From Pseudorhodoferax soli (GTDB lineage: Bacteria > Pseudomonadota > Gammaproteobacteria > Burkholderiales > Burkholderiaceae_C), in NCBI RefSeq assembly GCF_003337555.1, contig NZ_QPJK01000012.1, forward strand, positions 1-64,000: 64,000 bases of DNA. Direction: 5' to 3'. Below are positions 49,648 to 58,631 of the stretch, one piece after another (position 1 is the first letter of the stretch; each line of letters begins with the position of its first letter). Under the pieces are notes generated by a model that ran no database searches, was not told the origin of the DNA, and saw only the letters and a list, made by a program, of their open reading frames with translations. Made by a program: the position numbers and the translations under genes.

Positions 49648-49959
49648 ATGCGAACCACCGCTTTGCTCCCAGTGCTCTGCGCGGCCCTGCTGAGCGCCGG
49701 CGCCCAGGCCAATGACCTGGTGGTCAACGAAGGCGCCGATTCGATCCGCTTCACCGAGGCGGCCTGCAGCAACGAGGCCGTGCTCCAGCGCATCGACCCG
49801 GGCGACCGCCCCCTGTTCCGCAGCGCATCGGCCACGCTGCGGGGCCAGCGCTACACCGCCTGCTGGAGCCTGGTGTCCACCGCGGTCTACCTGGTCTATG
49901 AAGACGGCGACCAGGGGTTGGTGCCGGTGTCCAAGCTCAAGGTGCCGGTGGACATCTGA
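49648..49959 (+). CDS. Small secreted protein of unknown function
   Basis: This 103-aa protein has a Sec signal peptide (MRTTALLPVLCAALLSAGAQ, cleavage near residue 21). The mature part is acidic, with two cysteines (AACSNEA, TACWSLV) that may form a disulfide and beta-like strands (AVYLVYEDGDQGLVPVSKLK). A GGAG precedes the ATG. I do not recognise a family. It lies divergent from the MFS gene and 109 bp before the glycerophosphodiesterase gene. Confidence 0.65.
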   Translation: MRTTALLPVLCAALLSAGAQANDLVVNEGADSIRFTEAACSNEAVLQRIDPGDRPLFRSASATLRGQRYTACWSLVSTAVYLVYEDGDQGLVPVSKLKVPVDI

Positions 49960-50068
49960 AGCACGCGGCGCCGCCGTCACAACTCCTTGCAAATCAGCTG
50001 CCGTTCGGTTCATGGCCTTGTCATAGTGGCCGCGGAGACTCGCCGCCCAACAACAAGGAGGACCGTCC

Positions 50069-51253
50069 ATGCCGCTGAACCAGCGCCCTTTCCTGCGCGC
50101 CACCCTGCGCCCCCTGGCCGCCACACTGGCCGCCTGCGCACTGCTCTCCGCCTGCGGCGGTGACGACGACGACGGCTACCCCACGCTGAACGGCGAGAAG
50201 CCCCTGGTGGTGGGCCACCGCGGTGCCAGCGGCTACCGGCCCGAGCACACCCTGGCCTCCTACCAGCTGGCCATCGACATGGGCGCCGATTTCATCGAGC
50301 CCGACCTCGTGGCCACCAAGGACGGCGTGCTCGTGGCACGGCACGAACCCAACATCACCAACACCACCGACGTGGCCACGCGCCCCGAGTTCGCCGACCG
50401 CAAGACCACGAAGACCGTCGACGGCGTCGACGAGACCGGCTGGTTCGCCTCGGACTTCACGCTGGCCGAGCTCAAGACCCTGTTCGCCAAGCAAACCAAT
50501 GCGGCGCGCGACCAGAGCTACAACCAGCAGTTCCGCATCCCGACGCTGCAGGAGGTGCTGGACCTGGCCAAGTCCGAGAGCGCGCGGCTGGGCCGCACCG
50601 TCGGCGTGATCCCCGAGACCAAGCACCCGACCTTCCACGTGACCCTGGGCCTCAAGCTGGAGGACCGGCTGCTCGATCTGTTGGCCACCTACGGCTACAC
50701 GCAGAAAAGCTCGCCCGTGATCGTGCAGTCCTTCGAGGTATCCAACCTCAAGTACCTGCGCAGCAAGAGCCAGATCCGCCTGGTGCAGCTGGTCGACGGC
50801 GACTCCGTGGACAAGAACGGCGTGATGCAGCTGGTCGCACCCTACGACAAGCCCTATGACTTCGCCGTCGCCAAGGACCCGCGTACCTTCGCCAGCCTGC
50901 TGACCCCCGAGGGCCTGCGCGAGATCAAGACCTATGCCGACATCATCGGCCCATGGAAGCCCTACCTGATCCCCACCCGGCAGGTCGACGCCAACAACGA
51001 TGGCCAGCCAGACGACCTGAACGGCGACGGCAAGATCGACGAGCGCGACCGCGTGGTGATGCCGGCCACCAACGTGATCAAGGACGCGCATGCGGCCGGC
51101 CTGATGGTGGTGCCCTACACCTTCCGCAGCGAGGTGACCGGCCTGCCGTCGGACGACAAGGGCGACCCCGTCAACGAGTACAAACGCTTCTACGCCGCCG
51201 GCGTGGACGGCGTCTTCAGCGACTTCCCGGACACCGCGCTCAAGGCCCGCTGA
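50069..51253 (+). CDS. glpQ: Glycerophosphodiester phosphodiesterase, lipoprotein with a calcium-loop insertion
   Basis: This 394-aa protein has a lipobox LLSAC (Cys29) and the GDPD TIM-barrel motifs [15 protein letters not shown] (catalytic His50), [11 protein letters not shown] (Glu77, Asp79) and RHEPN (His92). It hydrolyses glycerophosphodiesters to glycerol 3-phosphate and an alcohol. Residues 307-327 ([21 protein letters not shown]) look like two calcium-binding loops inserted before the final helices. AAGGAGG lies before the ATG. A QseB/PmrA-like regulator follows 48 bp later. Confidence 0.93.
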   Translation: MPLNQRPFLRATLRPLAATLAACALLSACGGDDDDGYPTLNGEKPLVVGHRGASGYRPEHTLASYQLAIDMGADFIEPDLVATKDGVLVARHEPNITNTTDVATRPEFADRKTTKTVDGVDETGWFASDFTLAELKTLFAKQTNAARDQSYNQQFRIPTLQEVLDLAKSESARLGRTVGVIPETKHPTFHVTLGLKLEDRLLDLLATYGYTQKSSPVIVQSFEVSNLKYLRSKSQIRLVQLVDGDSVDKNGVMQLVAPYDKPYDFAVAKDPRTFASLLTPEGLREIKTYADIIGPWKPYLIPTRQVDANNDGQPDDLNGDGKIDERDRVVMPATNVIKDAHAAGLMVVPYTFRSEVTGLPSDDKGDPVNEYKRFYAAGVDGVFSDFPDTALKAR

Positions 51254-51301
51254 ACGGGGGACATCAGATTCGCCTCAGCCGCCGGGTGTAGCCTCGCGGC
51301 T

Positions 51302-51970
51302 GTGCGCATCCTGCTCCTCGAAGACGACCCCTCGCTCGGCAGCTCGCTGCAGTCCTGGCTGCAGCTGGACGGCTATGCCGTGGACTGGCTGCGGCGCGGC
51401 GACCAGGCCGCCGCGGCCCTGGCCACGCACGACTACCAATGCGTGCTGCTGGACCGCGGCCTGCCCGGCCTGGACGGCGACGCGGTGCTGGCCGCGCTGC
51501 GCGGCCGCGGCGCACCGGCCGCCCTCGTGCCGGTGATCGTGATCACCGCGCGCGACACCTTGCACGACCGCGTGCAAGGCCTGGACCTCGGCGCCGACGA
51601 CTACCTGGTCAAGCCCTTCGACCTGGAGGAACTCTCGGCCCGCATCCGCGCGCTGCTGCGGCGCGAGGCGCGCCAGGGCAGCACCGAACTGCGCCACGGC
51701 GCCGTGGTGCTGGACACCGCGGCCAAGCGCGTGCTGCTGGACGGCGCGCCACTGGCACTGACCGCACGCGAGTTCGCGGTGCTGCGCGCGCTGATGCGCC
51801 GGCCGGGCCAGATCCTCTCGCGCGCGCAGCTCGAGGAAGCGCTGTACGGCTGGGGCGAGGAGGTGGAGAGCAACACCATCGAGGTGCACATCTACAACCT
51901 GCGCAAGAAGCTGGGCAGCAGCTTCATCGCCACCGTGCGCAACCAGGGCTACGGGCTGGCCGCCACGTGA
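51302..51970 (+). CDS. QseB/PmrA-like OmpR-family response regulator
   Basis: This 222-aa regulator starts at GTG 51302. The receiver has Asp8/Asp9, Asp51 in VLLDRGLPGLDGD and Lys in YLVKPFD, followed by a winged helix with LTAREFAVLRALMRRPGQIL and NTIEVHIYNLRKKL. It is closest in style to QseB/PmrA/TctD. The kinase gene overlaps its stop (GTGA). The adjacent envelope-glycan genes suggest a PmrAB-like role, by inference. Confidence 0.92.
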   Translation: MRILLLEDDPSLGSSLQSWLQLDGYAVDWLRRGDQAAAALATHDYQCVLLDRGLPGLDGDAVLAALRGRGAPAALVPVIVITARDTLHDRVQGLDLGADDYLVKPFDLEELSARIRALLRREARQGSTELRHGAVVLDTAAKRVLLDGAPLALTAREFAVLRALMRRPGQILSRAQLEEALYGWGEEVESNTIEVHIYNLRKKLGSSFIATVRNQGYGLAAT

Positions 51971-53304
51971 AGGCGCCCTACTCCTTGCGGCGCCGGCTGC
52001 TGGCCTGGGTGCTGGGTGCCAGCGTCACGGCCTGGCTGGTCAGCCTGGCCATCGTGGTGAGTGTGGCGTGGCACGAGTCCAGCGCCGTGTTCGACGAAGC
52101 GCTCGAAGAGACGGCCCGTCTCGCGCTGGCGCTGGGCGCAGATCCGCAGCAACGCGGCGCCACGCCGCGCGCCGGCAGCGCCCTTGCGGGCGAAAGCCGG
52201 CTCAAGCTGTACTACCAGCTGGTCGATGCCGACGGCCGCGTGCGCAGCCGCGCCGAGGACGCGCCCGCCCGCCCCTTCGTACAAGGCGACAAGCGCCGCG
52301 ACTTCCACGACAACGTCTGGATCGATGGCAGCTACTGGCGCGTCTACGTCGAGCGCGACGCGCGCAGCGGGCTCACGGCCCAGGTCGGCCAGCCCTGGAA
52401 GGAGCGGCTGGACCTGCTCGAAGAGATGGCCGAGAAGCTGGCCTGGCCAATGCTGGGTCTGCTGGTGCTGCTCGGTGCCGTCTGCTGGCTGGCGATCCGG
52501 CGCCAGCTGGCGCCGCTGGAACGCACGGCCGCGGGCATCGCCGCCAAGTCGCCGCAGGATCTCTCGCCCGTGGCCGATGCCGGCCAGCCGCGCGAGCTGC
52601 GCCCCATCCTCGACGCGCTGAACGCGCTGCTCGGGCGGCTGGGCACGGCCCTGGCATCGGAACGCCGCTTCACGGCCGACGCCGCGCACGAGTTGCGCAC
52701 CCCGCTGGCCGCGTTGCGCATGCGCGTGCAGCTGCTCGAACGCCAGCAGGCCGGGCCGGCCGAGCCCTTGCGCGCCTTGCGTGAGGACGTGGACCGCTGC
52801 ACCGCGCTCGTCGAAAGCCTGCTCGCGCTGGCCCGCCTCGACCCCGACCACGCCGCGCTGGCGCGCCAGGACGTGGACCTGGCAGCGCTGTTCGACAGCA
52901 TGGACCGCAGCGCAGCACAGGCGCGTGGCATCACGGTCACGCAGACGCTGGACGCCACCACGCTGCAGGCCGAGCCGGCCCTGCTGGCCAGCGCGCTGCG
53001 CAGCCTGCTCGACAACGCCGTGCGCTACGGCCACCCCGGTGGCCGTGTGCACCTGAGCGCCGCGCCGCAGCCGGATGGCGGCGTGCGCCTGGCCGTGCGC
53101 GACGACGGCCCCGGCGTGGCGCCAGCCGACCGCGCACGCCTGGGCGAGCGCTTCTTCCGCGTGCTGGGCACAGGGCAGACCGGCAACGGGCTGGGCCTGT
53201 CCATCGTCGCGCGCACCGCGGCCCTGCACGGCGCCAGGCTGCACTTCGGCGATGGGCTGGATGGCCGGGGGCTGGCAGTGCTGCTGGACTTCCCGCCCGG
53301 ATGA
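51967..53304 (+). CDS. QseC/PmrB-like sensor histidine kinase
   Basis: This 445-aa kinase (GTG start, overlapping the regulator stop by 4 bp) has helices near 12-34 and 160-177, a periplasmic loop (38-157), HAMP, His241 in TADAAHELRTPLAALRMRV, and HATPase motifs LLDNAVRYG, DDGPGV and GNGLGLSI. The sensor loop has no metal-binding motif I recognise. Its stop lies 6 bp before an inverted-repeat element. Confidence 0.92.
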   Translation: MKAPYSLRRRLLAWVLGASVTAWLVSLAIVVSVAWHESSAVFDEALEETARLALALGADPQQRGATPRAGSALAGESRLKLYYQLVDADGRVRSRAEDAPARPFVQGDKRRDFHDNVWIDGSYWRVYVERDARSGLTAQVGQPWKERLDLLEEMAEKLAWPMLGLLVLLGAVCWLAIRRQLAPLERTAAGIAAKSPQDLSPVADAGQPRELRPILDALNALLGRLGTALASERRFTADAAHELRTPLAALRMRVQLLERQQAGPAEPLRALREDVDRCTALVESLLALARLDPDHAALARQDVDLAALFDSMDRSAAQARGITVTQTLDATTLQAEPALLASALRSLLDNAVRYGHPGGRVHLSAAPQPDGGVRLAVRDDGPGVAPADRARLGERFFRVLGTGQTGNGLGLSIVARTAALHGARLHFGDGLDGRGLAVLLDFPPG

Positions 53305-53310
53305 GCGTTC

Positions 53311-53531
53311 AGAAGCTGTGGATGAATCGGTTGCGGCCGCGACGGGGTGCGCCGGGCCGCAGGCGTAGGCGCAGGCCGCCGCCCGGGCTCGTGCCCGGGC
53401 AAGGACTGCAACGCCCGCATGCGGCCTGGCGTGCCCCGGCCCAAAGGGCGAGGCCCAGGACGCGACGAAGGCGCTGGGCGCCGGCAGTCATCGGGCCTCG
53501 CGTGGTCGTGAACGATTCGTTCACAGCTTCT
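53311..53531. mobile_element. 221-bp inverted-repeat element (MITE/REP-like)
   Basis: AGAAGCTGTGGATGAATCG at 53311-53329 matches the reverse complement of 53513-53531 at 17 of 19 positions, and weaker pairing runs inwards. The interior has a perfect hairpin CCCGGGC-TCGT-GCCCGGG (53382-53399), and the right end contains a 17-bp palindrome GTGAACGA-T-TCGTTCAC. It fills the space between the stop codons of the kinase and the GT83-like gene. No transposase or clear target duplication is visible. Confidence 0.6.
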
Positions 53532-55006
53532 CAGGGCAGCAGCGTGTAGCGGTAGCGCGCAGGCGCGTCGCCGGAGGAGGAGAAGTGGTAGGGCAGCACG
53601 AGGTCTTGCGGCAGCGTGGGCAGCTCCGCTGTCAGCGGTTCCACCCACAGCAGCGGGCGTTCCGTGGGCAGGCTGCTGTCGCCTTCGCCGCCATCGACCT
53701 CGATGTGCGCGCGCGGGAACTGCAGCCGCAGGGCACCTGCCAGCGTGCGGTCGTTCGACAGGATGATGCCCTTGCCCGCATAGCCGCGCGCACGCAGCGC
53801 CTGGGCCAACTCACGCACGGGCTGGTTCAGCTCGTCGGGCTTGTCGCGCATGGCGTTGTAGGGCACGCGGGCCGTCAGCAGCACCAGCACCAGCACCGCC
53901 ACCGACAGCAGCACGCGGCGCAGGCGGGGCAGCCGCGCATGCTGCGCGAGTTCCGGGGCGCAGCTGAAGAAGGCGACCGGCAGCAGGAAGAGGAACGGCA
54001 TCATCCAGCGGTCCTTGAAGCGCGTGACCTCGCCGAAGACCATCATCGCCAGGAACAGCAGGCCCAACGCCACGAAATAGCGCCGCCACAGGGCCTGCAG
54101 GTGCAGGCCGCCCCCGGGCGGCGCAGCCGCCGGCCGCCACCAGCGCGACCAGGCCTGCACGGCTGTGCGGCCGAACAACAGCCCCATGGTCAGGGCCCAG
54201 AGGCCGGAGAAGGCCAGCACCGCCAGCACCATGCTCGACAGGCCCAGCCACAGCCCGTGGGCAAAGCTGACCGGGATCTTGCCCGTCAGCTTGCCGGCTG
54301 TGGACTCCACCGCCAGGCTCCAGTGCTGCAGCACCCACAGGCCGTGCGGCAGCACCATGAGCGCAGCCAGGGCGATGGCAGCCAACGTCCAGCGGCTCAG
54401 CAGCACGGCGCGCGTATCGCGCCCGGCCAGCAGGGCCAGCAGCAGCACGGCCAGGAAGCCCGCGTAGCTGTACTTGGACAGCAGGCCCAGCCCGGCGACG
54501 AACCCCGTCAGCAGGTACAGGGCCGGCCGCGGCCGGCGCAGCAGCGCCAGCACCACAGCCAGTGTCGCGGCCGACACGGTGGTCAGCAGCACCGAATGCG
54601 TGAGGTCGCGTGAGGCCTCCCAGCCGATCTGCGGCAGCAGCAGCATGGTGGCGGCGCCCAGGGCCGCCAGGCTGGCCGGCATCAGCGTGCGGCCCGCGAG
54701 GTAGACGCAGACATAGGCCAGCGCCAGCAGCGCGTTCTTGAGCAGGGACAGCGTGAACACCGAGGCCCCCAGCACCTGGAACACCGCCCATTGCAGCCAG
54801 GTGTACAGCGGCGGCTGGGCGCCGTAGCCCCACTGCAGGTGCTGGGTCCACACGGCCTGTTCGGCCTCGTCGAGCTCCAGCGCCGGCGAGACCAGCACGC
54901 GGCCCAGCACATGGGCCGCGAAATAAAGCAGCAGCCAGCCCCAGGGCGGCATGGCCGTTGCGGGGAGAATGCGTGCGCGCGCAAGCGCAGGGGGGGTGCA
55001 GGCCAT
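53531..55006 (-). CDS. GT83-like (ArnT-type) integral membrane glycosyltransferase
   Basis: This 491-aa protein has about 11-12 helices. The ArnT/PMT opening LELDEAEQAVWTQHLQWGYG (with paired acidic residues) and LYTWLQWAVFQVLG are followed by a periplasmic loop with RFKDRWMMPFLFLLP, and a short periplasmic C-terminal domain. Such enzymes use polyprenyl-phosphate sugars to modify lipid A, glycans or proteins. The start at 55006 is chosen over 54952; neither has a strong RBS. It diverges from the GT2 gene. Confidence 0.8.
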   Translation of the reverse strand: MACTPPALARARILPATAMPPWGWLLLYFAAHVLGRVLVSPALELDEAEQAVWTQHLQWGYGAQPPLYTWLQWAVFQVLGASVFTLSLLKNALLALAYVCVYLAGRTLMPASLAALGAATMLLLPQIGWEASRDLTHSVLLTTVSAATLAVVLALLRRPRPALYLLTGFVAGLGLLSKYSYAGFLAVLLLALLAGRDTRAVLLSRWTLAAIALAALMVLPHGLWVLQHWSLAVESTAGKLTGKIPVSFAHGLWLGLSSMVLAVLAFSGLWALTMGLLFGRTAVQAWSRWWRPAAAPPGGGLHLQALWRRYFVALGLLFLAMMVFGEVTRFKDRWMMPFLFLLPVAFFSCAPELAQHARLPRLRRVLLSVAVLVLVLLTARVPYNAMRDKPDELNQPVRELAQALRARGYAGKGIILSNDRTLAGALRLQFPRAHIEVDGGEGDSSLPTERPLLWVEPLTAELPTLPQDLVLPYHFSSSGDAPARYRYTLLP

Positions 55007-55127
55007 CGTGGGGGAAGCTCGGATTCGCGCGCGATGATAAGCGGCCCTCGCCTGCGCGAAAGCCCACCGGGGCGCCGGCCATGGCGCCGGCGGTCGCACC
55101 CCTCCCCCTGAATGCAGCCCCCAACCG

Positions 55128-56147
55128 ATGTCCACCGTCCCTTTGCCCGACCCCACGCTCCTGCACCCCGCCGCTGCGCCGCAGCCTCCGGAGGTGTCCA
55201 TCGTCGTGCCGATGTTCAACGAGGCCGAGAGCGTGTCCGATCTGGTCGCACGCGTTGGCGAGGCCATGCAGGCCAGCGGCCGCAGCTTCGAACTGCTCGC
55301 CGTGGACGATGGCTCGCGTGACGGCACGCCCGCGCTGCTGCGCCAGCTGGCCCACGATCGGCCGTGGCTGCGCCCGGTCTGCCTGGCGCGCAACTACGGC
55401 CAGTCCTGCGCATTGCAGGCCGGGTTCGACCGCGTGCGCGGCAGCTACGTGGTGACACTGGACGCCGACCTGCAGAACGACCCGCTGGACATTCCCGCGC
55501 TGCTGGACCGGCTGGACGCCGAGCCCGAACTCGACTCCCTGTCGGGCTGGCGCCAGAACCGCCAGGACAAGGCCTTGTCGCGCCGCCTGCCTTCGATGCT
55601 GGCCAACCGGCTGATCTCGCGCACCACGGGCCTGCAGTTGCACGACTATGGCTGCGCACTGAAGGCCTACCGCCGCCCCATCGTCGACCGCATCCGGCTG
55701 TACGGCGAACTGCACCGCTTCCTGCCGCTGCTGGCGCACGACGCGGGTGCGCGCATCGCCGAGGTCCCAGTGCGACACCATGCGCGGGCCAAGGGCCAGT
55801 CCAAGTACGGCATCGACCGCACCTTCCGTGTCGTGCTCGACCTGGTGCTGGTGCTGTTCTTCCTGCGCTACCGCCAGCGTCCGCTGCACGCCTTCGGTGG
55901 CCTGGGCCTGTGGCTGGCCACGCCGGGCGCGTTGATCCTGGCCTGGCTGTTCGCGCAGAAGCTCGCCGGCGAAGCCATCGGCGGCCGCCCGCTGCTGCTG
56001 GCCGGCGTGATGCTGGTGCTGGTGGGCCTGCAGCTGGTCGTCACCGGGCTGATCGGCGAGGTCATGATGCGCATCTACTACGAGGGCGGTGGCGGCAAGC
56101 AGTACCACCTGCGCGAAGAGCCCGAGACCCCCGGCCCGGCCCGCTGA
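55128..56147 (+). CDS. GT2 polyprenyl-phosphate glycosyltransferase (ArnC/DPM1-like)
   Basis: This 339-aa protein has an N-terminal GT-A domain with VSIVVPMFNEAESVSDLVAR, AVDDGSRDGT, LDADLQNDP (metal site) and GYRRR-like positions in SGWRQNRQDK, then two C-terminal membrane helices (near 240-270 and 285-318), as in ArnC. It would build the polyprenyl-phosphate sugar donor for the divergent GT83-like enzyme. The gene 4 bp downstream encodes a flippase-like protein, forming a two-gene unit. Confidence 0.88.
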   Translation: MSTVPLPDPTLLHPAAAPQPPEVSIVVPMFNEAESVSDLVARVGEAMQASGRSFELLAVDDGSRDGTPALLRQLAHDRPWLRPVCLARNYGQSCALQAGFDRVRGSYVVTLDADLQNDPLDIPALLDRLDAEPELDSLSGWRQNRQDKALSRRLPSMLANRLISRTTGLQLHDYGCALKAYRRPIVDRIRLYGELHRFLPLLAHDAGARIAEVPVRHHARAKGQSKYGIDRTFRVVLDLVLVLFFLRYRQRPLHAFGGLGLWLATPGALILAWLFAQKLAGEAIGGRPLLLAGVMLVLVGLQLVVTGLIGEVMMRIYYEGGGGKQYHLREEPETPGPAR

Positions 56148-56151
56148 AGCG

Positions 56152-57063
56152 ATGGTCTGGCTGCGCATCGCGCTCGCGCCCGTCCTGCTGCTGGGCGTGC
56201 TGTGGTTCGTCGACCTCAGCGACGTGGCACGCCAGCTGCGCCAGGCGCAGCCCGGCTGGCTGGTGGCGGCACTGGCCAGCGCGGTGGCGTCCAACCTGGT
56301 CTCGGCCTGGCGCTGGCGTTCGCTGGTGCGCTGGCTGGGCCATGGCCTGGCGCTCGGGCGCGCGCTGCGCCTGTACTTCCAGGCCATGGCACTGAGCGCG
56401 CTGCTGCCCGGTGCCGTGGTCGGCGGCGACGTGTTCCGCGCCGTGGCGCTGCGCCGCGGCGGCATGGAGACCTGGGCCGCCGGCGTGTCGGTGCTGCTGG
56501 ACCGGCTCAGCGGCCTGTGGATGCTGTGGGTTCTGGCGGCCGCGACAGCCGCCTGGGCCTGGCACGGCGGCGCGCAGGCGGCACTGGTCGGCTGGGGCCT
56601 GCCGGCCTTCGGCGCGGCGCTGCCGGCCGTTGCCGCGGTGCTGCTGCTGGCCCTGCCGGCGGCGCTGCTGTGGGGCCTGCAGCGCGTTCCCGGGCGTGGC
56701 CGCAGCGCGGTGCTGGCGCAGCGCCCGGACACCGCAGGCGAATTCGGCCGCCAACTGCTGCAGTCGGCCCTGGTGCAGCTGCTGTCGGTCGGCGCTCTGG
56801 CCTGCTGCGGCCAGGCACTGGGCCTGCAGCTGCCGTACTGGGCCTATGCCATCGCGGCCGCCCCGACCTTCCTGATGGCGGCGCTGCCGGTGAGCTTCGG
56901 CGGATGGGGCACGCGCGAGGCCGCGGCCGCGCTGAGCCTGGCGCCCTTCGGCGTGGCGGCTGCGCCCGCGGTGGCGGTCTCGCTGCTGTACGGTGTGCTC
57001 GGACTGGTGCAGGCCTTGGCCGGCCTGGGGCTGACGCTGGTGCAGCGGCGCACCGAGCGCTGA
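56152..57063 (+). CDS. Flippase-like membrane protein (LPG synthase TM / AglD family)
   Basis: This 303-aa protein has about 8 helices and the family pattern SAWRWRSLVRWLGHGL, ALSALLPGAVVGGDVFRAVA (residues 82-101) and LPVSFGGWGTREAA. Family members sit in lipid-linked glycan or phospholipid modification loci and are thought to act in flipping or transfer. It starts 4 bp after the GT2 gene, consistent with the same lipid-linked sugar pathway. Confidence 0.82.
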   Translation: MVWLRIALAPVLLLGVLWFVDLSDVARQLRQAQPGWLVAALASAVASNLVSAWRWRSLVRWLGHGLALGRALRLYFQAMALSALLPGAVVGGDVFRAVALRRGGMETWAAGVSVLLDRLSGLWMLWVLAAATAAWAWHGGAQAALVGWGLPAFGAALPAVAAVLLLALPAALLWGLQRVPGRGRSAVLAQRPDTAGEFGRQLLQSALVQLLSVGALACCGQALGLQLPYWAYAIAAAPTFLMAALPVSFGGWGTREAAAALSLAPFGVAAAPAVAVSLLYGVLGLVQALAGLGLTLVQRRTER

Positions 57064-57091
57064 AGCCGGTACCCGCCGCACAATGCGGCCC

Positions 57092-57604
57092 ATGTCCGAC
57101 ACCACCCTGTTGCGCATCGAGCCTCTTGCCGAGCGGCATTTCGCCGGCCTGCACCAGGCACTCGACCAGGTGGCGCGCGAGAAGCGCTTCCTGGCCTTCA
57201 CGCAGGCCCCGCCCTTCGACGAGGCCCGGGCCTTCTACCGCGACATCGTCTCGGGCAATCTGTGCCAATGCATCGCCGTGCTGGGCGGCGAAGTCGTCGG
57301 CTGGTGCGACGTGCTGCCGGTGCGCGGCGAGGCACGCGCGCATGTCGGCACGCTGGGCATCGGCCTGGTGCCCAAGGCGCGCCAGCGCGGCATCGGCGCC
57401 CGCCTGCTGGAGCAGGCCATTGCCGGCGCCTGGGCGCGCGGCATGGCGCGCATCGAGCTGGCCGTGCGCGCCGACAACCTGAATGCCGAGGCCCTGTACC
57501 GGCGCTTCGGCTTCGTGCCGGAGGGCCGCCAGCGCCACGCGTACTGCATCGACGGCACCTACCACGACAGCCTGGCGATGGCGCTGCTGCGCCCCGGTCT
57601 TTAG
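57092..57604 (+). CDS. GNAT-family N-acetyltransferase
   Basis: This 170-aa protein has the GNAT acetyl-CoA site GIGLVPKARQRGIGARLLEQ (residues 90-109, with the Q/RxxGxG/A motif) and the C-terminal ELAVRADNLNAEALYRRFGF. The substrate is unknown, and RimJ/RimL-like or small-molecule targets are both possible. A start three codons upstream exists. It overlaps the convergent beta-lactamase stop by 2 bp. Confidence 0.88.
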   Translation: MSDTTLLRIEPLAERHFAGLHQALDQVAREKRFLAFTQAPPFDEARAFYRDIVSGNLCQCIAVLGGEVVGWCDVLPVRGEARAHVGTLGIGLVPKARQRGIGARLLEQAIAGAWARGMARIELAVRADNLNAEALYRRFGFVPEGRQRHAYCIDGTYHDSLAMALLRPGL

Positions 57605-58506
57605 GCGGACACCGCCCACTGCGCGGCAATGCGCGCCGCCTGGGCGATCGGTGCGTCCAGCGCCTGCGCATCGGCCGCATGCCGCGTCGTGAACACCGTC
57701 AACACCAGCGGCGCGCGTGCCGGTGGCCACACCACGGCCACATCGATGGCCGAGCCATAGGCCCCCTGGCCGCTGGTGCCGGTCTTGTTGCCCACCACCC
57801 AGCCGGCTGGCATGCCGGCGCGGATGCGCGCTGCGCCTGTCACCGTGCCGCGCAGCCACGTGGCCAGCTGGTCGCGTTGCGCCGGCGCCAGCGCGTCGCC
57901 GACGACCAGCTTGCGCAGGCTGTCGGCCATGGCGCGCGGTGTGGTGGTGTCGCGCGGATCGCCCGGCAGCGAGCTGTTGAGCTCCAGTTCCCAGCGGTCG
58001 AGGCGGAACTGCGCATCGCCGATGCTGCGCATGAAGGCGGTGAGCCCGGCCGGCCCGCCCATGCGCTGCAGCAGCAGGTTGGCGGCGGCGTTGTCGCTGG
58101 TCTGCACGGTGGCCTCGCACAGTGCATCCACGCGCATGCCCTGCGCCAGGTGCTGCGTGGTGACGGGCGAATGCGCCAGCAGGTCGCCGCGCGTGTAGCG
58201 CACCTGCTCCGCCAGCAGGCCGGGCTCGGTGCTGCTGCGCGCCAGGATGGCGGCGGCCAGCACGGCCTTGAAGCTGCTGCACATGGGGAAGCGCTCGTCG
58301 GCGCGCTGGCCCAGCAGCGCGCCGTCGGCGGTGTCGAGCGCACAGACGCCGATGCGGCCGGCAAAGCCCTGCTCCAGGGCGGCGAGCGCGCGTTCGGCCT
58401 GCGCGTGGCCGGCGCGGCGCGGCGGTGCGGCACAGGCGCTGACCAGCGGCATGGCGGCAGCGGCAAGCAGCAGCGCACGGCGGCTGTGCAATGAGGATGG
58501 GTGCAT
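57601..58506 (-). CDS. Class A beta-lactamase, PenA/KPC-like, Tat-type lipoprotein signal
   Basis: This 301-aa serine beta-lactamase hydrolyses beta-lactam antibiotics in the periplasm. Motifs are CSSFK (residues 76-80: Cys69/Ser70/Lys73 in Ambler numbering), SDN (137-139), ELELN (Glu166 region, 173-177) and KTG (241-243). NAAANLLLQ and LTAFMRSIGD resemble KPC and Burkholderia PenA. Residue 238 is Ser, so the KPC Cys69-Cys238 disulfide cannot form. The N-terminus SRRALLLAAAAMPLVSAC suggests a Tat lipoprotein (Cys25). GGAG precedes the ATG. Confidence 0.93.
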   Translation of the reverse strand: MHPSSLHSRRALLLAAAAMPLVSACAAPPRRAGHAQAERALAALEQGFAGRIGVCALDTADGALLGQRADERFPMCSSFKAVLAAAILARSSTEPGLLAEQVRYTRGDLLAHSPVTTQHLAQGMRVDALCEATVQTSDNAAANLLLQRMGGPAGLTAFMRSIGDAQFRLDRWELELNSSLPGDPRDTTTPRAMADSLRKLVVGDALAPAQRDQLATWLRGTVTGAARIRAGMPAGWVVGNKTGTSGQGAYGSAIDVAVVWPPARAPLVLTVFTTRHAADAQALDAPIAQAARIAAQWAVSA

Positions 58507-58631
58507 GGAAGGGTCTCCGGAATGCGGGGTTGGCGGAAGGAAGGTGTCGCGACGCTGCGCATGCTAGGCAGCCGCGGCCACCGCGCCAAGCCGCGGCCCG
58601 GACCGCAGTGCACGGGTGTAACCTGTGTCAC

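Noticed and set aside
53301-53549. Open frames of 70-80 codons within the inverted-repeat element
   Set aside because: They are Arg/Pro-rich with no RBS or domain. The hairpins and inverted ends explain the region better.
58507-58631. AmpR/PenR-type control of bla
   Set aside because: The divergent gene is not LysR-like, and no T-N11-A box pair is seen in the gap.
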